A DNA stretch of 64,000 bases from CAVONV01 sp963697355 (GCA_963697355.1 CAVONV010000004.1:496001-560000), one strand, 5' to 3'; positions 52,095 to 60,547 are shown, counted from the first letter of the stretch. The notes: generated by a model from the sequence alone, not told the origin. Translations and numbers: made by a program.

Positions 52095-53077
52095 TACTCA
52101 TCTGCTAGGGAAGCCAGGGCGGCGCCGAGTAACCCGACCTTGGGATTCATGACAACGAACACGGGAATGGACTCTAGAAGGGCAGATTGCCGGCCTTTGC
52201 TTTTGAAAGAAGATTGGAACAGACCGTTCTTCAGCCGATCGATGATGCGGGGTGCAATTCCTCCCGCGACGTAGACGCCGCCCGTTGCCACGGCCGTCAA
52301 AGCGAGGTTGCCGGCCTCGGCCCCGTAGCACGATACGAAGAAATCGAGTGTGGCATTTGAAAGGGGATCGCCCTTTTCGTCAGCGAACTGCTGGAGGATT
52401 GGAGCTGGGTCCCCGGCGTCATCGATGGCTTGGCGGAGCTCCACCGTTTCCTTTTCCCTGCCGCTGTCTCGAAGGAAGCGATAGATGTCACCGATGCCGG
52501 GACCGGACACCACTCGGTCATTTGACACACGGCCATACTTGGCGCTCATCCATTTTAGAAACTCGATCTCGATTTCGTTTTTTGCCGCGAAATCGGCATG
52601 CCCGCCCTCGCTCGCAACAATAATATGCTGTTTGGGCGTTTGAACCACGATGGCTTCTCCAAGTCCGGTGCCGGCACCTATGATGACGATGTTCCCGCAG
52701 GGATCCGGTTTCGCGGGGTTCAAGACTTCCACGTCCGGGGGGGCGAGAGCCTCGATACCGTAGGCCACGGCCGTGAAATCGTTGATGAGGCGCACACGAG
52801 AAAACCCCAAGTTGTGCTGGATTTCGGTCTCCGTCAATACCCACGGGAGCTTGGTGACCTCCGAACGCCCGCGCACCACGGGACCCGCAACGCCGAAGCA
52901 AGCGTGGGTCGGTACGGCGTCGCCGCTTGCGAGAAACTCCTTCACCATTGAAGTCAGGTCTCGATACTCGCTACTCGGAAACCGCTTTTCTGTGATGCAG
53001 TTAACGTGACGACCTTCCACATCTGCAAGGGCGAGTAGCGTTTTCGTGCCTCCAATGTCGCCTGCAAGAACTCGCAT
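52094..53077 (-). CDS. glk: Glucokinase
   Basis: A 327-residue ROK/Glk-type kinase from the ATG at 53077, preceded by AGGGGA; a longer frame to 53176 adds an unconserved leader. LAGDIGGTKTLLALADVEG is the ATP phosphate-binding loop, HACFGVAGPVVRGRSEVTKL and LINDFTAVAYGIEAL contain the glucose-binding Asn-Asp, IGAGTGLGEAIV is the second phosphate loop, and SEGGHADFAA carries the substrate Glu-His. VYVAGGIAPRI closes the fold. It phosphorylates glucose to glucose-6-phosphate in the cytoplasm and so can feed nucleotide-sugar synthesis. It is divergent from the thioesterase gene. Confidence 0.93.
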   Translation of the reverse strand: MRVLAGDIGGTKTLLALADVEGRHVNCITEKRFPSSEYRDLTSMVKEFLASGDAVPTHACFGVAGPVVRGRSEVTKLPWVLTETEIQHNLGFSRVRLINDFTAVAYGIEALAPPDVEVLNPAKPDPCGNIVIIGAGTGLGEAIVVQTPKQHIIVASEGGHADFAAKNEIEIEFLKWMSAKYGRVSNDRVVSGPGIGDIYRFLRDSGREKETVELRQAIDDAGDPAPILQQFADEKGDPLSNATLDFFVSCYGAEAGNLALTAVATGGVYVAGGIAPRIIDRLKNGLFQSSFKSKGRQSALLESIPVFVVMNPKVGLLGAALASLADE

Positions 53078-53152
53078 GTCATTTCCCCTTGTCGTCTTAG
53101 AGAATACACCGAATTCATTTCCTTGCGGGGAGGATGGCACTCTTCCTGGTTC

Positions 53153-53181
53153 TTGACACTTTTTCGCGGTCCGCATAGTGT
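53153..53181 (+). promoter_or_regulatory. Candidate sigma-70 promoter, nearly leaderless
   Basis: TTGACA at 53153-53158, a 17-bp spacer and TAGTGT at 53176-53181. Transcription would begin about six bases before the thioesterase ATG at 53194, leaving no room for a ribosome site. None is seen upstream either. Confidence 0.5.
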
Positions 53182-53193
53182 TGGCTGTTCACA

Positions 53194-53613
53194 ATGGGAC
53201 GATTTACACATCAGCACCGGGTAAGTTGGCCGGAAGTCGAGCTTGCCGGAGTCGTCTACTTCGCTCATTTCATAAATTACTTCGAAGCGGCGGAGGCGGA
53301 ATGGGTCAGGAGCCACGGCATCGAATATGGTGAGATGCTCGAGAGGTTCGGAATCTGCATGCCGAGGGCCTCTATTCACTGCGACTACCATGCGCCGGCT
53401 CGACTTGACGATTTGCTTGATCTCGAGGTCCGTCGCGGACGACTGGGGGCGACGAGCTTCACTCTGGCCTTTGAGATCTTTGCCGAGCCGGAGAATCGGT
53501 GCTTGGCGGATGGGACCTTCGTGATCGTCACCGTTTCTCGTTCCACCTTCAGACCTGTTCGAATCCCCGATAGGCTACGCGAGATGCTCGAAACGTTGAA
53601 CGTTGCCGAGTAG
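53194..53613 (+). CDS. Acyl-CoA thioesterase (4HBT, YbgC/FadM-like)
   Basis: A 139-residue hot-dog-fold protein of normal length. HQHRVSWPEVELAGVVYFAHFINYFEAAEAEW is the active-site region (shown in short: GVVYFAHFINYFEAAEAEW). The catalytic Asp normally found a few residues before AGGVVY is replaced by Glu-Val-Glu, so the mechanism may differ or an adjacent Glu may serve. Further marks are PRASIHCDYHAPARLDD and TSFTLAFEIF. It would hydrolyse an acyl-CoA in the cytoplasm. Transcript start and ATG nearly coincide. It is followed by a secreted deacetylase 23 bp later, perhaps one transcription unit. Confidence 0.82.
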   Translation: MGRFTHQHRVSWPEVELAGVVYFAHFINYFEAAEAEWVRSHGIEYGEMLERFGICMPRASIHCDYHAPARLDDLLDLEVRRGRLGATSFTLAFEIFAEPENRCLADGTFVIVTVSRSTFRPVRIPDRLREMLETLNVAE

Positions 53614-53636
53614 GCATCCTTCTAGAGGAGGTCGAC

Positions 53637-54614
53637 ATGAAATCGATAGTGGTTTTGCTGCTGGTTGCAGCCTCACTGTGCTCATTCCAGATAATGGCTC
53701 AAACCGAGCCCCAAGAAGAGCCGTCATGGAAATGGCCGGATTCCCGCTGGCGGACGGTTGTGGAACAAGTGCGCGCCGGCCGAAGCTTGAAGCCTGATGC
53801 TTGGCCCGATGGAGCCAAGGTCGCGGTGGCGCTTTCCTTCGACTTCGACACAGAGACCGTCTCACTGCGCGACGGGCAAACCTCTCCATCGCTGCTTTCT
53901 CAAGGTCAATATGGAGCCCGAGTCGGTGTTCCTCGTATACTGGATTTGCTCGATCGCTATGGGGTGTCGGCATCGTTCTTCATTCCTGCCGTGACTGCCC
54001 TGCTCTATCCTGAAGACGTCAAACAAATTGCCGCCAAAGGTCACGAGATCGGCATCCACGGCTGGATCCACGAGCGGAACTCTCAACTCGAACTGAGTGA
54101 CGAGCGAGTCTTGATGCAGAAGGCTCTGGATACGCTGACCGAGATATCGGGGAAGAAGCCGGTAGGTATTCGGACTCCCTCTTGGGACTACAGCCCGAAC
54201 ACACTCACGCTGATCAAGGAGCTTGGGTTGCTCTACGACAGCAGTCTCATGGCAGACGACGCTCCCTATGAGGTGCTGGAGGAAGGAAAGCCTTCGGGAG
54301 TCGTGGAGCTTCCTGTTGAGTGGATCTTAGATGACTATCCCTATTTTGGGATGAGCCGATTTGCGGGCATCCGACCCCACATCCAGCCCAATGATGTCTT
54401 CGAGATTTGGGCCGCAGAGTTCGATGGAGCTTATGAAGAAGGTGGGCTCTTCGTTCTCACGATGCATCCTCACATCATCGGCCATCGGTCTCGCATTCGA
54501 ATGTTGGAGAAACTGGTCCGGTACATTCGCTCTCATTCAGGGGTCTGGTTCGCCTCACACGAGGCGATTGCGAAGTACGTTAAGGACACAGTGTTAGTGA
54601 CCAGTGACCAGTAA
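53637..54614 (+). CDS. Secreted polysaccharide deacetylase (CE4-like)
   Basis: A 325-residue exported protein. AGAGGAGGT precedes the ATG. The signal peptide is MKSIVVLLLVAASLCSFQIM, with cleavage near AQTEP. The NodB domain begins VALSFDFDTETVSLRDG, close to the peptidoglycan- or allantoinase-type subfamily. GHEIGIHGWIHERNSQL is the metal motif, GIRTPSWDYSPNTL the third motif and LPVEWILDDYPYFG the substrate loop. FVLTMHPHIIGHRSRI carries a late His. It would act on a periplasmic polymer. The last codons (LVTSDQ) are made of the AGTGACCAGT repeat, so a repeat insertion has replaced the original C-terminus. Confidence 0.85.
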   Translation: MKSIVVLLLVAASLCSFQIMAQTEPQEEPSWKWPDSRWRTVVEQVRAGRSLKPDAWPDGAKVAVALSFDFDTETVSLRDGQTSPSLLSQGQYGARVGVPRILDLLDRYGVSASFFIPAVTALLYPEDVKQIAAKGHEIGIHGWIHERNSQLELSDERVLMQKALDTLTEISGKKPVGIRTPSWDYSPNTLTLIKELGLLYDSSLMADDAPYEVLEEGKPSGVVELPVEWILDDYPYFGMSRFAGIRPHIQPNDVFEIWAAEFDGAYEEGGLFVLTMHPHIIGHRSRIRMLEKLVRYIRSHSGVWFASHEAIAKYVKDTVLVTSDQ

Positions 54615-54800
54615 TCAGTGGCCAGTTAAGAAGAAGACAGAGGCCAGTCCGCCCACGGATAGCTTGGGGCGGACCCGCCGAAGCCAACAGGGTGACGCAA
54701 TAGGCGAAGGCGGGTGACCAGTAAGTGTCACCAGTGAATAGTCACCAGTGACCAGTACCCAGTGATCAGTGAAGAGTACGCAGTAAACGGTGAATAGAGC
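54590..54800. repeat. Degenerate AGTGACCAGT repeats, forward arm
   Basis: Multiple variants of the 10-bp word AGTGACCAGT lie in tandem or scattered from 54596 to about 54780. They begin inside the coding end of the deacetylase gene. In the middle is an inverted pair, ACCCGCCGAAGCC (54673-54685) with GGCGAAGGCGGGT (54703-54715), which matches at 11 of 13 positions. The arm is oriented opposite to the one at 55018-55120. Confidence 0.6.
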
Positions 54801-54807
54801 TGGAGTC

Positions 54808-54983
54808 TTATGAATCCTCACCGTCAATAGTGAAGTATTCGACCGAGTTCTCTTTCGCTTGAGAGATGAGCTCTCCACAAAACAAATGAGCTTTGTCGGC
54901 CATGGAATTCAGCATGCGACTTCGAAGATCTTCTGGGCGACCGTACGTGCACGTTGGTAGACAACAAGATCCCTGAAGCTCCT
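54808..54983 (-). pseudogene. Remnant of a four-helix-bundle (23S rRNA IVS/S23-type) gene
   Basis: On the minus strand, from 54983, the frame reads RSFRDLVVYQRARTVAQKIF and then EVAC before a stop at 54909. This is the N-terminus of the four-helix-bundle protein family. A second frame starting at 54915 reads MLNSMADKAHLFCGELIS and ends at 54808, resembling the family's C-terminal helix. The middle of about 60 residues is missing and the frames do not join. Inverted AGTGACCAGT repeats flank it on both sides, which fits decay of a mobile or repeat-associated copy. It is not expected to make a product. Confidence 0.55.
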
Positions 54984-55017
54984 CGCATGACCGAGACGAC
55001 TAGTCAGAATCTGCTCC

Positions 55018-55120
55018 TACTGGTAACTGGTCACTCTTTGATTTACTCTTTACTGTCTACCCGTTTACTGTTCACTCTTCACTGATTACTGGTAACTGTT
55101 CACTGGTAACTGTCTAGTTG
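55018..55120. repeat. Degenerate ACTGGTCACT repeats, reverse arm
   Basis: ACTGGTAACTGGTCACT and its variants run from about 55018 to 55120 and end just before the stop of the Ldh-family gene. They are the reverse complement of the words at 54590-54800, so the two arms form a large imperfect inverted repeat around the four-helix-bundle remnant. Confidence 0.6.
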
Positions 55121-55127
55121 TAACCGC

Positions 55128-56237
55128 CTACTTCTTTCCCTCCAAGAGGTGCTCCCACGCGTCGTTGAGGTCCAAGTGCCTCGTAATGCCTACGAGGCGG
55201 GTACATACATCCGGTGGGATGGGGATGCCGGTGGCCCGCCTTTCTTGCTCCATCTCCCACTCCGGCTCTCCCGGGTAGTAGACCGTCGGTGAGTCTTTGG
55301 AGCCTCCGCGAGCGGTAATTTTGCGGAGAAGAACGTCGATCCGATTTCGAAATTCCACCCACGGGCCATAGGCGCCGATCTTGATCGCGGCGAGCACATG
55401 CCCGTTTTTGGCCACGCCCGGTCGGGGACCCTCCGCGCCGGAGAGCTCCTGCCCGAAGTGGCCTCCGGACAGCACGCCACAAAGAATGTCTATCGCAAGC
55501 CCCAGTCCAAAGCCCTTGTGGGCTGCGGTCTCAGGTCGGCTACCCAATGGCAGGAATCGTAGGGCCTCGAGCGCCTCTCTAGGATCCGTCGTGGGCCGGC
55601 CTTGAGCGTCGAGTGCCCAGCCTTCGGGGATGGTTTCTTTCCTTTTCTGGGCGTCCTCGATCTTTGAACGGGAGACGACACTCGTTGACATATCCAAAAC
55701 GAAGGGGCTCTTGTTCTCTGCGGCTGGGATGGCAACCGCGAGAGGGTTGGTTCCCAACATCGCCTCTTGTCCGCCCAATGGAACCACCATCGGAGATCCA
55801 TTGCTCATGGCAACCCCGATCATGTGCTGTTCGAGTGCCTTTCGGGCGTAGTAGCCGGCCATGCCGAAATCGTTGCTGTGGCGGACCGCAATGAGGGCAA
55901 CGCCGTGCTTGTTTGCCTTGTTGAGTGCCAGCTCCATGGCAGCCGTCGCGACGACAGGTCCTGGTCCGTTGTCACCGTCGACCGTGGCCGCGGCGATCGA
56001 TTGATGGACCACCTTGATATTGGGGGTCGGGTTGACGAGTCCGGCCGATAGGCGCTCCGCATGGTAGGGGAGTCGTGCTACACCCTCACTTTCTACGCCT
56101 GCCAAGTCGGCCGCCACCATCATATCGGCGATTTTGGTGGCATCTTTGGGCGGGATCCGCAGTCGTTTGAAGACTTCGCGTACGAAGTAGTGAAGTCGAC
56201 CGGGGCGTGCGTAAAGTGTTTCTTCCATCACCAACAT
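55128..56237 (-). CDS. Ldh/malate dehydrogenase-family NAD(P)-dependent oxidoreductase
   Basis: A 369-residue protein of the L-sulfolactate/malate/ureidoglycolate dehydrogenase family. VVAADLAGVESEGVARLPYH, VDGDNGPGPVVATAAMELAL, ALIAVRHSNDFGMAGYYARKAL, GTNPLAVAIPA and HKGFGLGLAIDILCGVLSGG (each given in part) are the usual blocks. Two normally invariant positions differ: the SHG of the first block is SEG, and the SNHFG of the active-site block is SNDFG, which removes the usual catalytic His; the neighbouring residue is His (RHSND). The reaction is therefore uncertain. The ATG at 56237 is used. The 3' end abuts the repeat arm at 55.1 kb. Confidence 0.8.
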   Translation of the reverse strand: MLVMEETLYARPGRLHYFVREVFKRLRIPPKDATKIADMMVAADLAGVESEGVARLPYHAERLSAGLVNPTPNIKVVHQSIAAATVDGDNGPGPVVATAAMELALNKANKHGVALIAVRHSNDFGMAGYYARKALEQHMIGVAMSNGSPMVVPLGGQEAMLGTNPLAVAIPAAENKSPFVLDMSTSVVSRSKIEDAQKRKETIPEGWALDAQGRPTTDPREALEALRFLPLGSRPETAAHKGFGLGLAIDILCGVLSGGHFGQELSGAEGPRPGVAKNGHVLAAIKIGAYGPWVEFRNRIDVLLRKITARGGSKDSPTVYYPGEPEWEMEQERRATGIPIPPDVCTRLVGITRHLDLNDAWEHLLEGKK

Positions 56238-56317
56238 CCATGCCGCTTGGGGGGTTGAAGAGCGGCATCCTACAGCTACCCGCGGCCGTTGTCAAAGCCT
56301 TGCACCGGAAGGCCTGA

Positions 56318-56410
56318 AATCGAGAACTCAGGACTTTTGAGGTCCATTGATTCCGCACTCTGAGCTCAGGTTGTCACGCTTCTTGGTTTCTCGATTTCCT
56401 GAGTTCTTTA
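56318..56410. repeat. GAACTCAGGAC-type degenerate repeat
   Basis: Near 56320 the word GAGAACTCAGGACTTTTGAG, and near 56385-56405 the word GATTTCCTGAGTTCTTTAT, are roughly inverted copies. Similar words (GAACTCAGAACTCGAGAATT) occur at 52030-52052, just after the channel gene. They look like the same class of degenerate intergenic repeats as at 54.6-55.1 kb. Confidence 0.4.
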
Positions 56411-56434
56411 TTTCTTCTGTGGACGCTCGCGTCC

Positions 56435-57166
56435 TCACGAGCGGCCCTTGATGTAGTCTCTCGCCTCGTAGGCCAGGCCTGTCATGTCTTTTGATTCATC
56501 CGAAGCGAGATACACGAATACGGGGGCGATATCTTCGGGCGTGGGAAGGGTGAGTGGGTCTTCATCCGGGTAGGCTAAAGCACGCATCTCGGTACGGGTT
56601 CCTGCGGGATTGACGCTGTTCACACGAATGCCGTAGGGCCGGAGCTCTTCGGCCAGCACTTGGGTGAAGCCTTCCACGCCAAACTTCGAGACCGCGTAGG
56701 GTCCCCAATTTGGCTTGCCCTTGCGTCCCACGCCGGAGCTGACATTGATGACGGATCCCTCGCCACGTTTGATGATGGCGGGGATGAGAGGCCGAGTGAC
56801 GTAGAAGAGGCTCGACGTATTGATGCGGATGACCTCGTCCCATGTTTGAGGTTCCACTTCCTGGATGGGGGCCCGTTTACCTAGGATGCTCGCATTGTTG
56901 ATCAGGACACCAAGATCGGGGAATCGAGTGAGGGCCGCTTCTGCGAGTTTCTCTGCATCGCCGGGATTCCCTATGTCGGCGGCAAGGTAGCCGACTTCGG
57001 GGCCGATTCTGGCAAGCTCCTCCGCCGTTTCCGCCAGACGAGCTTCCGTTCGACCGGAAAGGAAAACGCGAGCCCCTTCCTGCAAGAAGACTCTTGCGAT
57101 GCCTTTGCCGATACCTCTACTGGATCCAGTGATTAGCGCTGCTTTTCCTTCTAGTTTTCCATTCAC
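56435..57166 (-). CDS. SDR family oxidoreductase
   Basis: A 243-residue classical short-chain dehydrogenase. ITGSSRGIGKGIARVFLQEG is the cofactor loop, INNASILGKR follows strand 4, VINVSSGVGRKGKPNW carries the catalytic Ser, YAVSKFGVEGFTQVLA the YxxxK pair and RVNSVNPAGTRTEM the loop that follows. FLSGRTEARL suggests NADP use. The start is a GTG at 57166. It is a single gene between the Ldh-family gene and a divergent glycosyltransferase, not linked to the polysaccharide operons. The substrate is unknown. Confidence 0.87.
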   Translation of the reverse strand: MNGKLEGKAALITGSSRGIGKGIARVFLQEGARVFLSGRTEARLAETAEELARIGPEVGYLAADIGNPGDAEKLAEAALTRFPDLGVLINNASILGKRAPIQEVEPQTWDEVIRINTSSLFYVTRPLIPAIIKRGEGSVINVSSGVGRKGKPNWGPYAVSKFGVEGFTQVLAEELRPYGIRVNSVNPAGTRTEMRALAYPDEDPLTLPTPEDIAPVFVYLASDESKDMTGLAYEARDYIKGRS

Positions 57167-57279
57167 AATCCGCGTATTTTAGGGCGGTTGGCTCGGTCCG
57201 GCAAGGAAAAGGATGGGCGACCGGACACTCGTTATTGGAGGTGCAGCCGAGATACAATATCGCGGATCGGAACGACCGA

Positions 57280-58209
57280 ATGACACAACCACCCGAGCTC
57301 AGTATTGTCGCTCCCATATTCAACGAAGAGTCTAATATCCCGGGGCTCCATCGGCGTCTCGGCGTCGTGCTCCAAGAGCTCGCGTTGCCCTATGAGATCG
57401 TCTATGTCGACGATGGGAGCTCGGACCGGTCGGCAGAGCTGCTCCGGGATTTGGCCGGGTCAGATCCGCGAGTGATCGTCATCCTCTTGAGCCGCAACTT
57501 CGGGCACCAGCTCGCGCTTAGTGCCGGGCTCGATCATGCGCGCGGCGACGCCGTCGTTTTGATGGATTCCGATCTCCAGGACCCACCGGAAGTCATCCCC
57601 GAACTGGTTGGTCGCTGGAAAGAGGGATTCGATGTCGTCTGCGCCCGGAGGAAGACCCGGCCGGGCGAGTCGGCGTTCAAGCGGGGGACGGCCTTCGTCT
57701 TTTATCGACTATTGAGGAGTATTGCCCTTGTAGATATCCCGGCTGATACGGGCGACTTCCGACTGCTCTCCCGCAAAGCGGCTGACGCGCTCTGTAGTAT
57801 TCGGGAGAGAAGTCGCTTCTTGAGAGGATTGGTCTCTTGGGTGGGCTTCCGACAGAGCGAAGTGTTTTTCGACCGCCCCGCCCGTTCCAGCGGAGAGAGC
57901 AAGTACCGACCCTTCGAAATGATCCGCTTGGCCACGACGGCTGCTTACTCTTTTAGCCGGGCACCGGTATGGCTACTCGGCGTTGCGGGAACCGTCGTGT
58001 GTATCGGTTCCGCTATTGCCTTGGTGCTCGGCGCCTCGGCCCTCGCCAGCGGGTTGTTCTTTCTTGGCGGCGTGCAGCTTATCGGTCTCTGGGTGGTCGG
58101 ACAATACGTCGCTATCATCGCGGATGAGGTCCGCGAGAGACCTTTGTATCTCGTGCGGGAATCCCTCAACTATCAGTCGAGCTTGTCGAGGCCTGCCAAT
58201 GAGGCATAA
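57280..58209 (+). CDS. Glycosyltransferase family 2 (DPM1/GtrB-like)
   Basis: A 309-residue protein from the ATG at 57280; earlier TTG and GTG codons are open but would precede the conserved opening LSIVAPIFNEESNIPGLHRR. IVYVDDGSSDRSAELLRDLA, LLSRNFGHQLALSAGLDHA and VVLMDSDLQDPPEVIPEL (the DxD-type metal site) fill the GT-A domain. Two C-terminal helices (APVWLLGVAGTVVCIG and LFFLGGVQLIGLWVVGQYV) follow. It would use a nucleotide sugar to make a polyprenyl-phosphate sugar for a membrane transferase. The end overlaps by 37 bp, tail to tail, with the large membrane protein gene at 58173, a possible partner. Confidence 0.9.
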   Translation: MTQPPELSIVAPIFNEESNIPGLHRRLGVVLQELALPYEIVYVDDGSSDRSAELLRDLAGSDPRVIVILLSRNFGHQLALSAGLDHARGDAVVLMDSDLQDPPEVIPELVGRWKEGFDVVCARRKTRPGESAFKRGTAFVFYRLLRSIALVDIPADTGDFRLLSRKAADALCSIRERSRFLRGLVSWVGFRQSEVFFDRPARSSGESKYRPFEMIRLATTAAYSFSRAPVWLLGVAGTVVCIGSAIALVLGASALASGLFFLGGVQLIGLWVVGQYVAIIADEVRERPLYLVRESLNYQSSLSRPANEA

Positions 58210-60050
58210 GCAGCGAAATACTCTCCATATTTGCCACTCCAGTAGATGACCAAGCCGCACACAATCAATGCAGCGCCGATCCGTTCTGATCGCCCGCGAT
58301 TCGCGAGAGACGCAACGCTCGCCCCAGCCGTCACAGCTATCCAGGGTCCTACGTAGACGATCTCCTTGAGGTCCTTGAAAAGCCCTCCAGCCAGACCGCG
58401 CAGAGCTACAAGAAAAAGAAAGCTCAACCCGTAGGCGAGAAGCGTCCGAAATCCGCCAGGAAGGCAACTCCTCCTGGCCAGGACGATTCCGGCCCCCGCT
58501 AAGGCGAGGACGCCCAGTCCATAGAAGTGGCGCAAGCGGTCGAAAGCCATGAGGGTGCCGACCAACGGAGGTGTTTCCGCATCACCGCTGGAAACGCTCG
58601 ATAGGTTCGGAAGGATCTCGTTGAGCAACGTGGCCGTGAACGAGGAGTAGAGAAGGAGTACGGTGGCGAGACCGGCTCCCGCCCCGATCGCCAGAACGCG
58701 CCAGGTCAGTTTTCGCTGGAGCAATGCGAAAAAGCCGATGAAGCTCGTCAAGTTGAAGAGGCTCGAGATGTAGGTCAGGAACGAAGCGAAGGTGGCCGCT
58801 CCGAAACCTGCCAATCGGCGGAGGCTCGATGGGTGGGCGGCCAATCCCGCTGCAGCGCAGATCGCGAAAACATCGAGAAGATGACCGACAATCGTCGGCC
58901 ACATCGCGAGGAACAGACGGCTATACATGGGAGGTAGGAAAACAGCGAGCAGTGAAGCAGCCACGGCAGGTGCCCTTCCTAAGGTCAGGGCGGCCAATAC
59001 GTACACCGCAACGACTTCCGCGGCGGCGGCGGCCAGCGCCGCGTACTTGAGGGCGTCTTCCACCAAATGGGGGTCGGTCGCGAGCCATGTAAAGGGAATG
59101 AAGAACAAAGGGGAATATGGAAAGGCGTAGTCGCGGCCTGCAACACGACGAGGGTAGGCGGTCCGGACTTGCATCTGGGCTGCGACTCCTCGTTCCGGAA
59201 TCGTTCCTTCGGCTTGGGCAAATGCGTAGACGTATCGGCGGTGGTTCCGAACGTCGGGATAAAAATAGCTCGGGTGAAAGATCCCCGTTCCTTTGATGAG
59301 GAAACTGATGAGGAAGAACAAGGCGATCCATTTCGATGCCCGGCGTGTTCGGCCGCCAACGGCAACGATTGCGGCAAGCAGCAGACCCGGGAGGACGATC
59401 TTCGAGCTCACATGTGCCAGTCCAAATGGATCGAAGGCGAAAGCCATTGCCTGGATGAATCCCAAACTGAGTCCAACATAGAAAGACCCGGCGACACTAA
59501 ATCCCGCCAGCAATCCCAGGAGAAAACCACCGCAGACCAGCATGCGGGGTGCAAAGTTCGAGATTGGACGAGGCGAGGGGAGGCGTTCGAGCCGCACCCA
59601 GTCCATAGCTATGCCGAGATGGGAGGGGCTGGGATCCTCTGTCACGAACTCGAGTCGGAGCGGTCCCCCCTTGTAGCGGAAGGGGATGGAATGAGTACGG
59701 AATCGTCCCGGGCGTGCACTAAACGATGCCACCTGGTGCCCGGAGAGATAAACACGAACTCGGGCGTGTTCGTCGAGGAAGCGAGCGTAACGGAGGTGCA
59801 GGCGGCCTTGGTCCGAGCCCGAGGGGGACGCGATGAAAGGCAGATCGATAGTGGCTCGCGTTCCGGTCCAACGAAAGCTGACGGGAGGTCGTTCCTCACT
59901 TTCGGTGAAGCCGTCGAGATAGTCGCCGGTTGAAGGGCCGACGTCGAAGTCGATGGGCCCACCAACATACGCAGCCAAACAAATGAGCCCTTCGGTAATG
60001 AGAAGAAGCCCGAGAAGACTGGCCGCTGTCTTTATGACGGTCGCTCTCAT
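58173..60050 (-). CDS. Polytopic membrane protein, possible GT-C glycosyltransferase
   Basis: A 625-residue protein. After an N-terminal helix (ASLLGLLLITEGLICLAAYV) comes an extracytoplasmic beta-rich part of about 130 residues (SFRWTGTRATIDLPFI, LHLRYARFLDEHARVRVYL). About twelve hydrophobic helices follow. YFYPDVRNHRRYVYAF, with Asp and Arg after the first helices, resembles the acidic loop of GT-C transferases that use polyprenyl-phosphate sugars. No DUF name can be given with confidence. Its gene starts in an ATGA overlap with the tlpA-like gene and its end overlaps the GtrB-like gene. A membrane sugar transferase using the product of that gene is a reasonable inference. Confidence 0.6.
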   Translation of the reverse strand: MRATVIKTAASLLGLLLITEGLICLAAYVGGPIDFDVGPSTGDYLDGFTESEERPPVSFRWTGTRATIDLPFIASPSGSDQGRLHLRYARFLDEHARVRVYLSGHQVASFSARPGRFRTHSIPFRYKGGPLRLEFVTEDPSPSHLGIAMDWVRLERLPSPRPISNFAPRMLVCGGFLLGLLAGFSVAGSFYVGLSLGFIQAMAFAFDPFGLAHVSSKIVLPGLLLAAIVAVGGRTRRASKWIALFFLISFLIKGTGIFHPSYFYPDVRNHRRYVYAFAQAEGTIPERGVAAQMQVRTAYPRRVAGRDYAFPYSPLFFIPFTWLATDPHLVEDALKYAALAAAAAEVVAVYVLAALTLGRAPAVAASLLAVFLPPMYSRLFLAMWPTIVGHLLDVFAICAAAGLAAHPSSLRRLAGFGAATFASFLTYISSLFNLTSFIGFFALLQRKLTWRVLAIGAGAGLATVLLLYSSFTATLLNEILPNLSSVSSGDAETPPLVGTLMAFDRLRHFYGLGVLALAGAGIVLARRSCLPGGFRTLLAYGLSFLFLVALRGLAGGLFKDLKEIVYVGPWIAVTAGASVASLANRGRSERIGAALIVCGLVIYWSGKYGEYFAAYASLAGLDKLD

Positions 60051-60547
60051 TGCTCCCCGAGAAGATACTCCGAGATCTTCACGATCTCGTCTCGAGTCAT
60101 GGGCGAATAGCGTCTCACGGAAGGTTTTCCCGTGCGGTCGAAAAAGAACGTGGCAGGGATCTTTCCTGTCCAGTGAGGGTCGATGGCTCGAGTGAACTTC
60201 TCCGGATCCTCGCGCTTCCTAACGTAAACGGGAAATCCCGGATTCTCCTTTTGGAGGAAGGGGATGAGATCGGTCTCGACCCGGTCGGGCGGATCCGCCG
60301 AAACCGAAATGACCACAAATCCTTGATCTCGATAGGTTTTCTCTAGAGCCACGATTTCCGGAAACTCCACGAGACATGGTGGACACCAGGTCGCCCAGAA
60401 GTTTAGCAGAACGACCTTGCCCTTATGAACAGCAATGAGCTCTTTGATTTCTTGGGCGCTGACGAGGCGGGCAGGCTCGGGAGCCGAGCGACCGCTACTG
60501 AACGCCAGCGCGGACATGACGATTGTCCACAGGAATCGCGCGGCCAT
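60047..60547 (-). CDS. TlpA/ResA-type thiol-disulfide oxidoreductase
   Basis: A 166-residue thioredoxin-fold protein. The N-terminal signal or anchor is FLWTIVMSALAFSSG. The active site is LLNFWATWCPPCLVEFPEI, with Cys-Pro-Pro-Cys, and VVISVSADPPDRVETDLIPF follows. The cis-Pro region is near GKIPATFFFDRTG. It would reduce apocytochrome c disulfides in the periplasm, consistent with ccmC and ccmD upstream. The stop overlaps the membrane protein start by ATGA. It begins 14 bp after the ccmD stop. Confidence 0.88.
   Translation of the reverse strand: MAARFLWTIVMSALAFSSGRSAPEPARLVSAQEIKELIAVHKGKVVLLNFWATWCPPCLVEFPEIVALEKTYRDQGFVVISVSADPPDRVETDLIPFLQKENPGFPVYVRKREDPEKFTRAIDPHWTGKIPATFFFDRTGKPSVRRYSPMTRDEIVKISEYLLGEQ

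Noticed and set aside
54590..55120. Repeats as a CRISPR array
   Set aside because: The words are 10 bp, degenerate, irregularly spaced and in two orientations, with no cas genes.
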